This document shows, in pieces, positions 42,964 through 51,657 of a stretch of 64,000 bases of DNA. The position numbers and the translations under genes are program-made. How positions within the stretch are numbered: position 1 is the first letter of the stretch; every line of letters starts with the position of its first letter. The notes beneath the pieces are model-generated. The model made no database searches. It was not told where the DNA came from and saw only the letters and a list, made by a program, of their open reading frames with translations. The stretch is from Lachnospiraceae bacterium (GTDB lineage Bacteria; Bacillota; Clostridia; Lachnospirales; Lachnospiraceae): contig JAILAD010000036.1 of the NCBI GenBank assembly GCA_024681795.1, positions 24,899 through 88,898 of the forward strand, written 5' to 3'.

Positions 42964-44433
42964 ATGCGTAAGAAACTGATTTCTATTTTTCTGCTGATAA
43001 GTATGATGGTGGCTCTTCTTTTCGGAGATTCCTACGGAGTTTTGAAAAAGGGACTTACGGAAGAAGAGGAACTTTTTAAAGATGCCATGGTAATCTGGTA
43101 TACGGACCCGCAATACGGGGAGTATATCAGGGATGCCGCGGTGACGTTTGAAAATAAAACCGGAGTCAAGGTAATTGCAATGGAAGTATCGGATGTGGAT
43201 TATCTGGAGAATATCCAGCGTTCCACTCTGGACGGTGTGAAGGCTCCGGATTTATTTGTGCTTACAAACGATTCCCTCGAAAGAGCGGTTTTATCCGGGC
43301 TTGCGGGGTCATGTTCCGATCCGGAGCATGTTCTGAATTCCGCATTTTATGCGGATGCCGGACTTCGTGCCGTAACCTACAGGGATTTGTATTACGGTTA
43401 TCCGTTAAGTTATGAAACGGCCGTAATTGTTTACAATGAGTCTGCGCTGGAAGACATTGTCAGAACGCAGGATGCACTCGCCCAGTCCGGAGAAACTACG
43501 GAAGGCTTTACGATAGCACCGGAAATACTCGAGCAAATTAAGGAACAGGAAGCACGACAGGAACTGTCTTATGAGGAACAACTCGAGCTTGAGGCAAGAG
43601 CGAAAGAAATTCTGCCTACATCTGTAGTCGGAATTCTGGATTTTGCAAACAAGTATTCCCTCCCGGAAGGAATGGAGAGTTATTTTAACTGGGATACGGA
43701 AGACGTGCTCTATAATTACTGGTTTGCAGGTGCATACTTAAATGTCGGGGGAGAGTGCTGCGACAGATCAGAGGATATCAGTATTTACAACGAGCAGGCA
43801 CTTTATTCCCTGAAGGTATTTCAGGATTTCAAAAACTATTTTTCCATGGATGACGAAAGCAATTCGTATTCGGATACCATCAATGCATTCATTAACCGGA
43901 AGAGTCTTTTTACGGTAGCAGGTACGGATGTGATTTCGAAACTGGAAAAGGCAAAGGCTGACGATTTGTTTGAAGATGAATACGACATCCTGCCGCTCGG
44001 AATGCTAAACGGTTCCTTAAGCTGCAGAGGGTTAAGCGTTACCACCATGGTTTGCGTAAACGGACTGAACGAGAACAGAACCGCGGCCGAAAGTTTTGCA
44101 GCGTTTCTGACGACGGATTATGCGCCGAACCTGTATGCAAGATGCGCCAAAATGACGGCGGCACATCTGGAGGAATATCCGTATCCGCAGATGGAAACAA
44201 TTGAAAGCTGCTATGAAAAAACCGTGTCACTGCCGAAAATGGTGGAAACGGGAAATTATTATATTCTTGCCGAAATGTGTTTTTCAAACATCTGGGACGG
44301 TGAAGACGTCAATGCGGAACTGAAGAAACTGTCCGAAACGGTACTCCGGAATTATTTCGGGAAAGATTTTGAAAACGTACCGATTGAAACTCCCGAAGTT
44401 ACGGAAAATTATAATTCCGTCGGGGATAATTAG
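42964..44433 (+). CDS. Extracellular solute-binding protein (family 1-like) without lipobox
   Basis: This 489-residue protein has an N-terminal hydrophobic signal (LISIFLLISMMVALLFG) with no cysteine after it, so it is either membrane-anchored by an uncut signal or secreted. The rest has the family-1 (sugar ABC) binding-protein pattern: MVIWYTDPQYGEYIRDAAVTFENKTGVKV, APDLFVLTND and YYGYPLSYETAVIVYN. An acidic insertion near 185-215 (EQIKEQEARQELSYEEQLELEARAKE) is predicted coiled-coil. No permease or ATPase gene is nearby. It directly follows argD and may ride on that transcript. It could be a sensor input or serve a distant permease. Confidence 0.75.
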   Translation: MRKKLISIFLLISMMVALLFGDSYGVLKKGLTEEEELFKDAMVIWYTDPQYGEYIRDAAVTFENKTGVKVIAMEVSDVDYLENIQRSTLDGVKAPDLFVLTNDSLERAVLSGLAGSCSDPEHVLNSAFYADAGLRAVTYRDLYYGYPLSYETAVIVYNESALEDIVRTQDALAQSGETTEGFTIAPEILEQIKEQEARQELSYEEQLELEARAKEILPTSVVGILDFANKYSLPEGMESYFNWDTEDVLYNYWFAGAYLNVGGECCDRSEDISIYNEQALYSLKVFQDFKNYFSMDDESNSYSDTINAFINRKSLFTVAGTDVISKLEKAKADDLFEDEYDILPLGMLNGSLSCRGLSVTTMVCVNGLNENRTAAESFAAFLTTDYAPNLYARCAKMTAAHLEEYPYPQMETIESCYEKTVSLPKMVETGNYYILAEMCFSNIWDGEDVNAELKKLSETVLRNYFGKDFENVPIETPEVTENYNSVGDN

Positions 44434-44460
44434 TTTTTGTGATTTTTGACTTTTTCATAC

Positions 44461-44489
44461 TTGATAAAGTCCGAAAATTTGATTACACT
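44461..44489 (+). promoter_or_regulatory. comEA promoter
   Basis: TTGATA and TACACT are separated by 17 bases, 66 bases before the start codon. Confidence 0.5.
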
Positions 44490-44555
44490 TATATTGCAGA
44501 GTCGGTTCAAGGGACTTTTATCTTATTGTTTGTTTATGGATAAAAGGAGCTGACT

Positions 44556-45230
44556 ATGAATAATAAAAGTCTTAAAAAACGTGTTATTGAAATTGCATTT
44601 ATCATTGTGATTTCGTGCATTCTGTTTCTTTCATGTAATCATGATTCCGAGAATCGTAAACTTCAGATTTCCAAAGCGGGAGATTTGAATTCTTCAGAAT
44701 TAAAACAATCAGGTTTGGAAACAAGAGAAAGAGACGGAGAAGATGAAACCTCTGACTGCGAGAGTGCAGATGAGCAGACGGAACTGTATGTGTATGTCTG
44801 CGGTGCGGTGGTAAATCCCGGACTGTATGCACTTCCTGAAGGAGCAAGAGCAATGGATGCCGTTACGGCGGCAGGCGGGTTTACGGAGGACGCGGCAAGG
44901 GATATCATCAATCTGGCAGAGCCGGAAACGGACGGGAGCATGCTTCGGATTCCGACGAAACAGGAGGCAGCGGACGGAAGATATGAAACCTCGGTCGGAA
45001 TGACAGGTACCCAGGGGATTTCCGTAAACGATACCAGGATTGACATTAACTCCGCGGATGCGGCAAAACTCAGTGAGATTCCGGGAATCGGCGAGACGAA
45101 AGCCAAGGCAATTACGGATTACCGGGAACGAAACGGAAAGTTTTCCAAAGAGGAGGATTTAATGAATGTTCCGGGGATTAAAGCAGGAACGTTCGAAAAG
45201 ATGAAAGACTATATCAAAGTGAATCCGTAA
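44556..45230 (+). CDS. comEA: ComEA-type DNA-binding lipoprotein (SLBB + helix-hairpin-helix)
   Basis: This 224-residue DNA receptor of natural competence has an N-terminal signal ending in a lipobox-like LFLSC (Cys27), an acidic linker, and an SLBB domain (YVYVCGAVVNPGLYALPEGARAMDAVTAAGG). A ComEA helix-hairpin-helix pair completes it (INSADAAKLSEIPGIGETKAKAI and LMNVPGIKAGTFEKMKDYI). The length is normal. A ComEC channel is encoded 3.8 kb downstream, with a two-component system and a GerMN lipoprotein between them. A lipid anchor rather than a transmembrane helix is unusual; the cysteine might instead be part of a simple membrane anchor. Confidence 0.9.
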   Translation: MNNKSLKKRVIEIAFIIVISCILFLSCNHDSENRKLQISKAGDLNSSELKQSGLETRERDGEDETSDCESADEQTELYVYVCGAVVNPGLYALPEGARAMDAVTAAGGFTEDAARDIINLAEPETDGSMLRIPTKQEAADGRYETSVGMTGTQGISVNDTRIDINSADAAKLSEIPGIGETKAKAITDYRERNGKFSKEEDLMNVPGIKAGTFEKMKDYIKVNP

Positions 45231-45344
45231 GGACGGATGAACCGAAGCGGACGGATTTCGGAGATTGAGAATCCGCCGGTTAAACGAAGAATGTGATTAC
45301 GGGGATTTAGTGATTATACGGAATCATTAAAAGGAGAATTGAAG

Positions 45345-46034
45345 ATGGCAAATCGTGTTTTGGTAGTGGACGATGAAAAAGTAATCGTAAAAGGACTTAA
45401 ATTTTCACTTGAGCAGGAAGGCTGGCAGGTGGACTGTGCATATGACGGAGAAGAAGCTTTGAATATGGCGGCAGCCAACCATTACAGCATTATTCTATTG
45501 GATATCATGCTTCCGAAATTCACGGGTCTTGAGGTATGTCAGCAGATCCGGGAGACCTCCAATGTTCCCATTATCATGCTTACCGCAAAAGGTGATGACA
45601 TGGATAAAATCATGGGGCTGGAGTACGGCGCGGATGATTATATTACCAAGCCCTTCAATATTCTGGAAGTAAAGGCCAGAATGAAGGCAATCATGAGAAG
45701 AACCTCCCAGACCAAGAAAAACGACCGGAAAGAAATCGTGTCCGGCGATTTAAGACTTGTTCAGGACGGAAAACGTGTATTTGTAAATGAAAAAGAGATT
45801 AAGGTTACGGGAAAAGAGTACGACCTTTTGAAACTTCTTGTAGAAAACGTTAACAGAGTATATTCCAGAGAAGAGTTATTAAAGACCGTCTGGGGTGCCG
45901 ATTATCCGGGAGATGTCAGAACGGTGGATGTTCATGTCAGACGACTTCGTGAGAAAATCGAGATTAACCCCGGTGAACCGCTTTATGTGCAGACCAAGTG
46001 GGGTTCCGGATATTATTACAAGGAGCATAACTAG
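45345..46034 (+). CDS. OmpR/PhoB-family response regulator (WalR/MtrA-like)
   Basis: This 229-residue regulator starts at ATG 45345 behind AAAAGGAG (the ORF track uses a TTG two codons earlier). The receiver has VVDDEK, ILLDIMLPKFTG and ADDYITKPF; the winged-helix domain has VWGADYPGDVRTVDVHVRRLREKIE. The motif set is that of WalR/YycF and MtrA. The kinase gene follows after 27 bases, then a GerMN lipoprotein. Such systems control cell-wall turnover; the walH, walI and walJ partner genes are absent. Confidence 0.9.
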   Translation: MANRVLVVDDEKVIVKGLKFSLEQEGWQVDCAYDGEEALNMAAANHYSIILLDIMLPKFTGLEVCQQIRETSNVPIIMLTAKGDDMDKIMGLEYGADDYITKPFNILEVKARMKAIMRRTSQTKKNDRKEIVSGDLRLVQDGKRVFVNEKEIKVTGKEYDLLKLLVENVNRVYSREELLKTVWGADYPGDVRTVDVHVRRLREKIEINPGEPLYVQTKWGSGYYYKEHN

Positions 46035-46061
46035 AGACTGTCGAAAACCCGTTAGATTGTT

Positions 46062-47975
46062 ATGAAAAAATGGTTTGAGAATCTTCTGGGAAAACTGAAC
46101 CGTGTGAAACTGTTCAGAAGTCTCAGATTTCGAATTGCAATATTGATTATCCTGGTCGGAGTGGCATGCTGCATGGTCATGCGCTTCGGCGTTCTTCAAA
46201 ATTATTATTCAAGAGCGGTAGAGGTACGTACATCTGACGTGCAGAGTCAGATGAAAATCCTTGCCGATCATCTGATTTCCTTTAATTATTTACTGGATCC
46301 GTCTTCCGGTATCGTAAACGCGGAAATCGAGCAGGTTGCAAACCTGTACGACGGACGTGTGCTCGTAATCGGTCAGAATTATTCCGTGGTAAAAGACACA
46401 TATGGTGTAGCTACCGGAAAACTGATTATTTCGGAGGAGGTAATCAAGACCTTCAACGGTGAATCCATTTCCCATTATGATGATGACAATTCCTATATTG
46501 AAATAACCGTTCCGATTACCAGAAACATCGACGGAAAAAATAATATCGTCGGCGTTATTCTGACATCGGTTTCCACGGTTCCGATCAATCAGAACTGGGA
46601 AATTCTTTCCCGTAATTCCATGCTTTTTATGTTTATCCTGTTCGTGTTGATTCTGGCGATTGCTTTTTTCATGCCGCGAGTCATGCTTCGTCCGTTTAAC
46701 CGCCTTGCAACGGCAATTTCCGAGGTGAAGAGCGGACTTACGGATGAAAAAATCGAGGTCAACGACTATATTGAAACGGAGCATATCGTAGATGCATTTA
46801 ATCAGCTGGTGGAGAGAATGAGGGTGCTGGAAGAGTCCCGACAGGAGTTTGTTTCCAATGTCTCCCATGAGCTGAAAACTCCGCTGACTTCCGTCAAGGT
46901 TCTGGCGGATTCCCTGAATAATCAGGACAATGTTCCGGTTGAGGTATATAAGGATTTTATGTCCGATATCGTGAATGAGATTGACCGTGAAAACGTCATC
47001 ATTAACGATCTTCTTTCCCTGGTTAAGATGGATAAGAAAAATCCGAATATCAACATTACGCAGGTAAACGTAAACGGACTGATTGAATCCGTTTTTAAAA
47101 GGCTTTTGCCGCTTGCGAAAAGTAAGAAAGTCGATCTGATTTTTGAAAGCGTGAGACAGGTTACGGCTGAACTGGATGAAATCAAGTTCAGTCTTGCGTT
47201 GTCCAATCTGATTGAGAACGGAATCAAATACAATCATGAAGAGGGATATGTAAAGGTCAGTTTGGATGCAGATTACCAGAACTTTATCATTACGGTAAGC
47301 GATTCCGGAATCGGTATTCCGGATGAAGACCAGAAATCAATTTTCGAGCGTTTCTATCGCGTGGATAAATCACACTCCAGAGAAATCGGAGGAACCGGTC
47401 TCGGACTTTCCATTTGCAAGAGCGCGATTCTTCTTCATAAGGGAACGATCAGTGTGGAATCAAAGGAAGACATCGGAACCACATTTACGGTAAAAGTACC
47501 GTTAATCTATTCATCCGCCGGAAGAGTGGTGGTTGTTCCTGCGGAGAACAAAGAAGAGCATCTGGAAAAATTTGTCGAAGTGCCGGTGCCGGAACTCGGG
47601 GCGGAATCCGTTACGGAGGTTGCCGAGCAGCTTCTTGATCCGCAGAGCGAAAAGCCGATTGATCTCGGTGTTATTCCGGATGAGGCTGATGATACCGAAA
47701 ACATTGCGGGTGTAATCGGTAATGAAGGTACGGGTGAGGAACCGGAGACGGATGAATTTGATGATGGCTTCGAGGAGGATTCAGGTGAAGACATAGATGA
47801 TGACGACGAAGAAGACGATGACGACGAAGAAGACGATGACGACGAAAACGATGATGACGACGAAGAAGATGATGATGACGACAACGAAGACGACGAAGAA
47901 GATGAAGTAGATGATGATGACGACGAAGATGATGACGACGATGACGATGAGATAATCGAGGGAAAAGAGGAATGA
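46062..47975 (+). CDS. Sensor histidine kinase (WalK/MtrB-like) with a poly-Asp/Glu tail
   Basis: This 637-residue kinase has membrane segments at about 27-46 and 190-210 enclosing a PAS/Cache-like sensor. A HAMP domain (RVMLRPFNRLATAISEVKSG), the phosphoacceptor helix FVSNVSHELKTPLTSVK and an HATPase domain (SNLIENGIKYN, DSGIGIPDEDQ, GGTGLGLSIC) follow and end near residue 485. A ~75-residue acidic linker then leads to residues 564-637, which are almost entirely Asp and Glu encoded by GAT/GAC/GAA repeats. No such tail belongs to the WalK family. Its last base overlaps the GerMN start (ATGA). The tail could bind cations or basic proteins such as the ribosome or the regulator. Confidence 0.9.
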   Translation: MKKWFENLLGKLNRVKLFRSLRFRIAILIILVGVACCMVMRFGVLQNYYSRAVEVRTSDVQSQMKILADHLISFNYLLDPSSGIVNAEIEQVANLYDGRVLVIGQNYSVVKDTYGVATGKLIISEEVIKTFNGESISHYDDDNSYIEITVPITRNIDGKNNIVGVILTSVSTVPINQNWEILSRNSMLFMFILFVLILAIAFFMPRVMLRPFNRLATAISEVKSGLTDEKIEVNDYIETEHIVDAFNQLVERMRVLEESRQEFVSNVSHELKTPLTSVKVLADSLNNQDNVPVEVYKDFMSDIVNEIDRENVIINDLLSLVKMDKKNPNINITQVNVNGLIESVFKRLLPLAKSKKVDLIFESVRQVTAELDEIKFSLALSNLIENGIKYNHEEGYVKVSLDADYQNFIITVSDSGIGIPDEDQKSIFERFYRVDKSHSREIGGTGLGLSICKSAILLHKGTISVESKEDIGTTFTVKVPLIYSSAGRVVVVPAENKEEHLEKFVEVPVPELGAESVTEVAEQLLDPQSEKPIDLGVIPDEADDTENIAGVIGNEGTGEEPETDEFDDGFEEDSGEDIDDDDEEDDDDEEDDDDENDDDDEEDDDDDNEDDEEDEVDDDDDEDDDDDDDEIIEGKEE

Positions 47976-48961
47976 GAAGCTTTGGTTTGAAAAACGGAAA
48001 TGCTTTATACAGAGTGATATACAGCCTGCTCTTTGCAAGTCTTCTTATTATGCTTCCGATATTGTCCTACGGTTGTAGTTCGAATAAAACCAAGCCGGAT
48101 GCTGAACTGAGTTCAGAGCTGAAGAAACAGTATGTTTACTATATCAACCGTGATAAGACCAGAATTCAGGGGGAAGAGTATACTTTTACGGAAACGGGAA
48201 CGAGTGCACAAATTGAGGAAATGGTGAATGCACTTGTTAAGAATCCCGCTCATAAGGAACTTCGTACTTCCATGAACAATAATTTTTCCCTGATTGATTA
48301 TTCTCTGAAAGACGAAACGCTGACATTAAATTTAAGTCCCGAATACAGGGAACTGTCACCGAACGAAGAAATTCTGGTACGGGCGGCACTGGTTCGTTCT
48401 TTCGTGCAGATTGAAGGAATTCAGTATGTGCAGTTTACGGTGGACGGTGAAATTCTGACGGATGCGGCGGGCGCTCCGGTCGGACTTTTGAATGCAGATT
48501 CCTTCATCGAGAATGACGGAAAAGAAATCAATGCCTATGAAAGAGTAAGTGTGACTCTGTATTTTGCAACCATGGACGGAAAAAATCTGATTTCCGGACA
48601 GAGGTCCGTTGTTTATAATACCAATGTTTCCATGGAAAAGATGGTGATGGAACAGTTAATCAAAGGACCGGAGGTTGCGGGATACTATCCGACAATCAAT
48701 CCGGAAACAAAAATATTAAGTGTAACCAATAAAGACGGTACATGCTATGTAAATTTAAGCGAGGATTTTCTGAAACAGACCTATGATGTTACTACAGATG
48801 TAGTTTTATATTCCATAGCTAATTCACTGATTGATTTAAGTAATGTCAACCGTGTACAGATACAAGTCGGCGGTGATTCGCAGATTGTTTACAGAGAAAC
48901 GGTAAGCCTTGAGACTCCGCTTGAGAGAAATCTTGATATTGTGCTGAAGGATGAGCAGTAA
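47972..48961 (+). CDS. GerMN-domain lipoprotein (LpqB-like role)
   Basis: This 329-residue lipoprotein has a signal ending in LSYGCSS (Cys35). Two GerMN repeats follow: about 60-180 (TSAQIEEMVNALVKNP, VDGEILTD) and about 190-320 (VTLYFATMDGKNLI, MEKMVMEQLIKGP, VNLSEDFLKQ). It is coupled by an ATGA overlap to the kinase gene. In actinobacteria the GerMN lipoprotein LpqB follows and modulates MtrA-MtrB, so a similar role as an extracellular partner of this kinase is likely. It has no similarity to spore coat genes beyond the domain. Confidence 0.85.
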   Translation: MRSFGLKNGNALYRVIYSLLFASLLIMLPILSYGCSSNKTKPDAELSSELKKQYVYYINRDKTRIQGEEYTFTETGTSAQIEEMVNALVKNPAHKELRTSMNNNFSLIDYSLKDETLTLNLSPEYRELSPNEEILVRAALVRSFVQIEGIQYVQFTVDGEILTDAAGAPVGLLNADSFIENDGKEINAYERVSVTLYFATMDGKNLISGQRSVVYNTNVSMEKMVMEQLIKGPEVAGYYPTINPETKILSVTNKDGTCYVNLSEDFLKQTYDVTTDVVLYSIANSLIDLSNVNRVQIQVGGDSQIVYRETVSLETPLERNLDIVLKDEQ

Positions 48962-49020
48962 CACCGGTTTGAGAAAAACCGACAAATATTATCAGACTGT
49001 TATGAAGGAGGGATGGATAA

Positions 49021-51423
49021 TTGAGACGTCCCCTGATGTGGATTTGTATCCTGGGGATTGCAGTTGCTTTTTTATTCCGGCTGGTGCTTTATAATCTGAA
49101 TCCTCCGCCGGAGTTCGAGAACCAAATCGAATTAACCGGAAGGATTTACAAAAAAGAAATAAAGAATAACCGTCCGGTTCTGTATTTAAAAGGATGTTCC
49201 GTAAAGGATTTTTCTTCTTCCGGGGAAAATTCCGGTTATCCAAAAGGCAGTTCTGCCGAAAAAAATTCCAAAGATTATTCAAAAGATTATTCCAAAGATT
49301 ATTTAAAAGACTATTCAAAAGATAATTCCCAAAACGTTTTAAGTGAGAATTCCCGTACTGTCAGGATAAAAGGTGTTATCTGTTACCTTGACGGATATGA
49401 AGGAGAAACTCCGGAATCCCTTGATGATTATCCGCTCGGAAGCAGCCTGACGCTTAACGGGAAAATATCGATTATAAAAAAAGCAACAAACCCGGGTGAA
49501 TTTGATGCAAGAAGGTACTATCTTGCAAGAGGTTATGAATACTGTATTTTTGACCCCGCAATAAAGGCTTGCACGGACGGAAGCTTTGTCGGGGAAACGT
49601 TGTTTCGGCTGAAAGAAAAAGGCTGCAACATTCTTCTTTCCGAGGTCGGGGAAAAATACGGCGGAGTACTTTGCGGCATTTTATTCGGAAACAAAAACCA
49701 CTTGTCGCCGGAATTGAAAGATCTGTTTACGGACGGAGGAATTGCCCATATTCTTGCAATCAGCGGGCTTCACGTTTCCTTAATCGGAGCGTTTTTATAT
49801 GCGGTACTGAATCACCGGCCGGTTCCCGGGAAAGCCGCATTCGCGCTTACCGTTCTGATTCTGGTTCTGTATGGAATTTCGGTCGGATTTGCACCTTCGG
49901 TATTCCGTGCGATTTTTATGTTCTCATATCATCTTTTGGCAAAATTGCTGAAGAAACCGTATGATGCACCGACGTCTCTTGCGCTGTCGGCATTTCTTAC
50001 CTGTCTGTTTTTTCCTTTTATGCTGACTGACTCTTCTTTTTTGCTGACATATCTTTCGGTGACCGGAATTCTTTTGATTTACCCGCTTTTTATACCGTTT
50101 GTAAACAGAAAGAAAAAGAGTGTGGACGGACTTTATATCGGGTTCTCCGTTTTTATTTCATCGCTTCCGGTTCTGGCAGCTTCCTTTCATCAGGTTTCTT
50201 TGGCCGGTTTTATATTGAATTTTTTTGTGATTCCTGCCATGCCGGTTTTGTTCGTATGTGCATTCGGAGTAATCTTTTTCTGCAGGTGGTTTCATCCCGC
50301 AGCCGTTCTGCTCGGAATAATCTGCAGGGCGATTCTTTTTACCTTTTCGTTCGGTTCCGAAAAACTGGCAGAGCTTCCTTTTACGGTAATCGGTATTAAG
50401 ACTCCGTCTGCGGGAAGAATTCTTATTTATACTACAATTGTAGTTTTACTGGCGGTACTCTGTACCGGATTCCGCAGGAAAATGAAACTTGCTTTTTACA
50501 GGATGAAGCAGAAGGGAGACAGCGGAAAAGAAAACAGCCGGAATGAAACCGACGGTAACAGCTACGATACGGAGTACAGAGGATTTTGTATTGTGGAAAC
50601 AGCATACCGGATCGGAGTATTTTTGGTATTTGCACTTCTTTGCCTGTTTCTGCTTTCGGAATCAAAGAAACCCCGGATTACCTTTTTGGATGTCGGGCAG
50701 GGAGATGCGGTTTTTATCAGAACGGAGAGCAAAGATGTTTTCATGATAGACGGCGGGTCCACATCGAAAAAAGATGTCGGGAAAAATATCCTTGTACCGT
50801 ACTTGAAATATGAAGGAGAAAACAGTATTGACCTTTGGTTTCTGACGCATGAGGACGAGGATCACGTAAGCGGTTTCCGGGAGGTGCTTCAGAGCGGAGA
50901 AATAAAGGTGGAAATGCTTGCGGTACCGTATGTGCTGAAAGATCATTTCTCCGAAATCACCGGACTTGCAAACCAAAACGGCGTGGAGGTGGTTTACCTC
51001 GAAGAGGGTGACAGAATAGGGACGGAATCGGAAAGGACGAATTTTTACATTGCATCGCCGAATCCGGAGAATCATTACGCGGATTCCAATGATGCTTCTT
51101 TTGCGATTCTTTATCAGGAAGGCGAACTGACGGCTGTTTTTATGGGGGATTCGGGGGCTTCGGCAGAAGGGAGGATGTTAAAGTGTGTGGAGAAATACGG
51201 CGATAGGTGTGTTGAAATACTGAAGTGCGCACATCACGGTTCGTCAGCCGGCTCGAATTCGGAAGAGTTTATAAATGCCCTGTCTCCCGATATCGGGATT
51301 ATTTCCTGTGGGCTGAACAACCGGTACGGGCATCCGCATAAAGAGACGCTGCAACGGCTTGAAAAAACAGGATGCAGGATTATGAGGACGGACCTGGACG
51401 GAGCAATTGTACTGGACCGGTAA
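49021..51423 (+). CDS. comEC: ComEC/Rec2 competence DNA channel with fused MBL nuclease-like domain
   Basis: This 800-residue protein imports single-stranded DNA. It begins with TTG 49021 behind AAGGAGGGATGG. An N-terminal OB-like domain follows one or two membrane segments and holds a loop of KDYS repeats (about residues 82-103, 12-base DNA repeat). The competence domain lies at about 215-460 (GGIAHILAISGLHVSLIGA, with many membrane helices). The C-terminal metallo-beta-lactamase domain has FLDVGQGDAVFI, THEDEDHVSG, FMGDSG and CAHHGSSAGSN. The metal ligands are mostly kept, although the first motif reads THEDEDH instead of SHPDADH. comEA is upstream in the same strand group, so natural transformation or eDNA use is plausible. 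Confidence 0.93.
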   Translation: MRRPLMWICILGIAVAFLFRLVLYNLNPPPEFENQIELTGRIYKKEIKNNRPVLYLKGCSVKDFSSSGENSGYPKGSSAEKNSKDYSKDYSKDYLKDYSKDNSQNVLSENSRTVRIKGVICYLDGYEGETPESLDDYPLGSSLTLNGKISIIKKATNPGEFDARRYYLARGYEYCIFDPAIKACTDGSFVGETLFRLKEKGCNILLSEVGEKYGGVLCGILFGNKNHLSPELKDLFTDGGIAHILAISGLHVSLIGAFLYAVLNHRPVPGKAAFALTVLILVLYGISVGFAPSVFRAIFMFSYHLLAKLLKKPYDAPTSLALSAFLTCLFFPFMLTDSSFLLTYLSVTGILLIYPLFIPFVNRKKKSVDGLYIGFSVFISSLPVLAASFHQVSLAGFILNFFVIPAMPVLFVCAFGVIFFCRWFHPAAVLLGIICRAILFTFSFGSEKLAELPFTVIGIKTPSAGRILIYTTIVVLLAVLCTGFRRKMKLAFYRMKQKGDSGKENSRNETDGNSYDTEYRGFCIVETAYRIGVFLVFALLCLFLLSESKKPRITFLDVGQGDAVFIRTESKDVFMIDGGSTSKKDVGKNILVPYLKYEGENSIDLWFLTHEDEDHVSGFREVLQSGEIKVEMLAVPYVLKDHFSEITGLANQNGVEVVYLEEGDRIGTESERTNFYIASPNPENHYADSNDASFAILYQEGELTAVFMGDSGASAEGRMLKCVEKYGDRCVEILKCAHHGSSAGSNSEEFINALSPDIGIISCGLNNRYGHPHKETLQRLEKTGCRIMRTDLDGAIVLDR

Positions 51424-51453
51424 AGACAGGGGAAAAGTACGCTCATAAACTTA

Positions 51454-51482
51454 TTGAGGATTCTATTCGAATCGGGTATAAT
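51454..51482 (+). promoter_or_regulatory. Promoter of the ygjP-holA unit
   Basis: TTGAGG and TATAAT are separated by 17 bases. The start codon is 175 bases downstream, leaving a long leader. Confidence 0.6.
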
Positions 51483-51567
51483 CATAAATGTGTGACCGTG
51501 TCCGGAAAAAGACACAAGATATTGTAGAAATGAGTCTTCGCAGTCGCGATGTGAATGGTTGAAAGAA

Positions 51568-51626
51568 GCCGGATTATCGAAAATGATTAAAGGAAGATAC
51601 AATAATTAATGACGAGATAATCCGGC
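51568..51626 (+). other. Long inverted repeat in the leader of the YgjP-like gene
   Basis: GCCGGATTATC (51568-51578) and GATAATCCGGC (51616-51626) are perfect 11-base arms around a 37-base A-rich loop, in the leader of the YgjP-like gene. No T-run follows, so the structure is not a terminator. It could be an RNA-level control element. Confidence 0.5.
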
Positions 51627-51657
51627 GAAAACATCATGAACGGAGGCGGAAATCCGT

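Noticed and set aside
46290-47237. 315-residue minus-strand ORF
   Set aside because: It lies wholly inside the histidine kinase gene and has no recognisable domain; a shadow ORF.
47507-48038. Minus-strand poly-Ser ORF and poly-Ile/Val ORF opposite the kinase tail
   Set aside because: They are the complement of the GAT/GAC/GAA repeat encoding the acidic tail; no ribosome site or family pattern.
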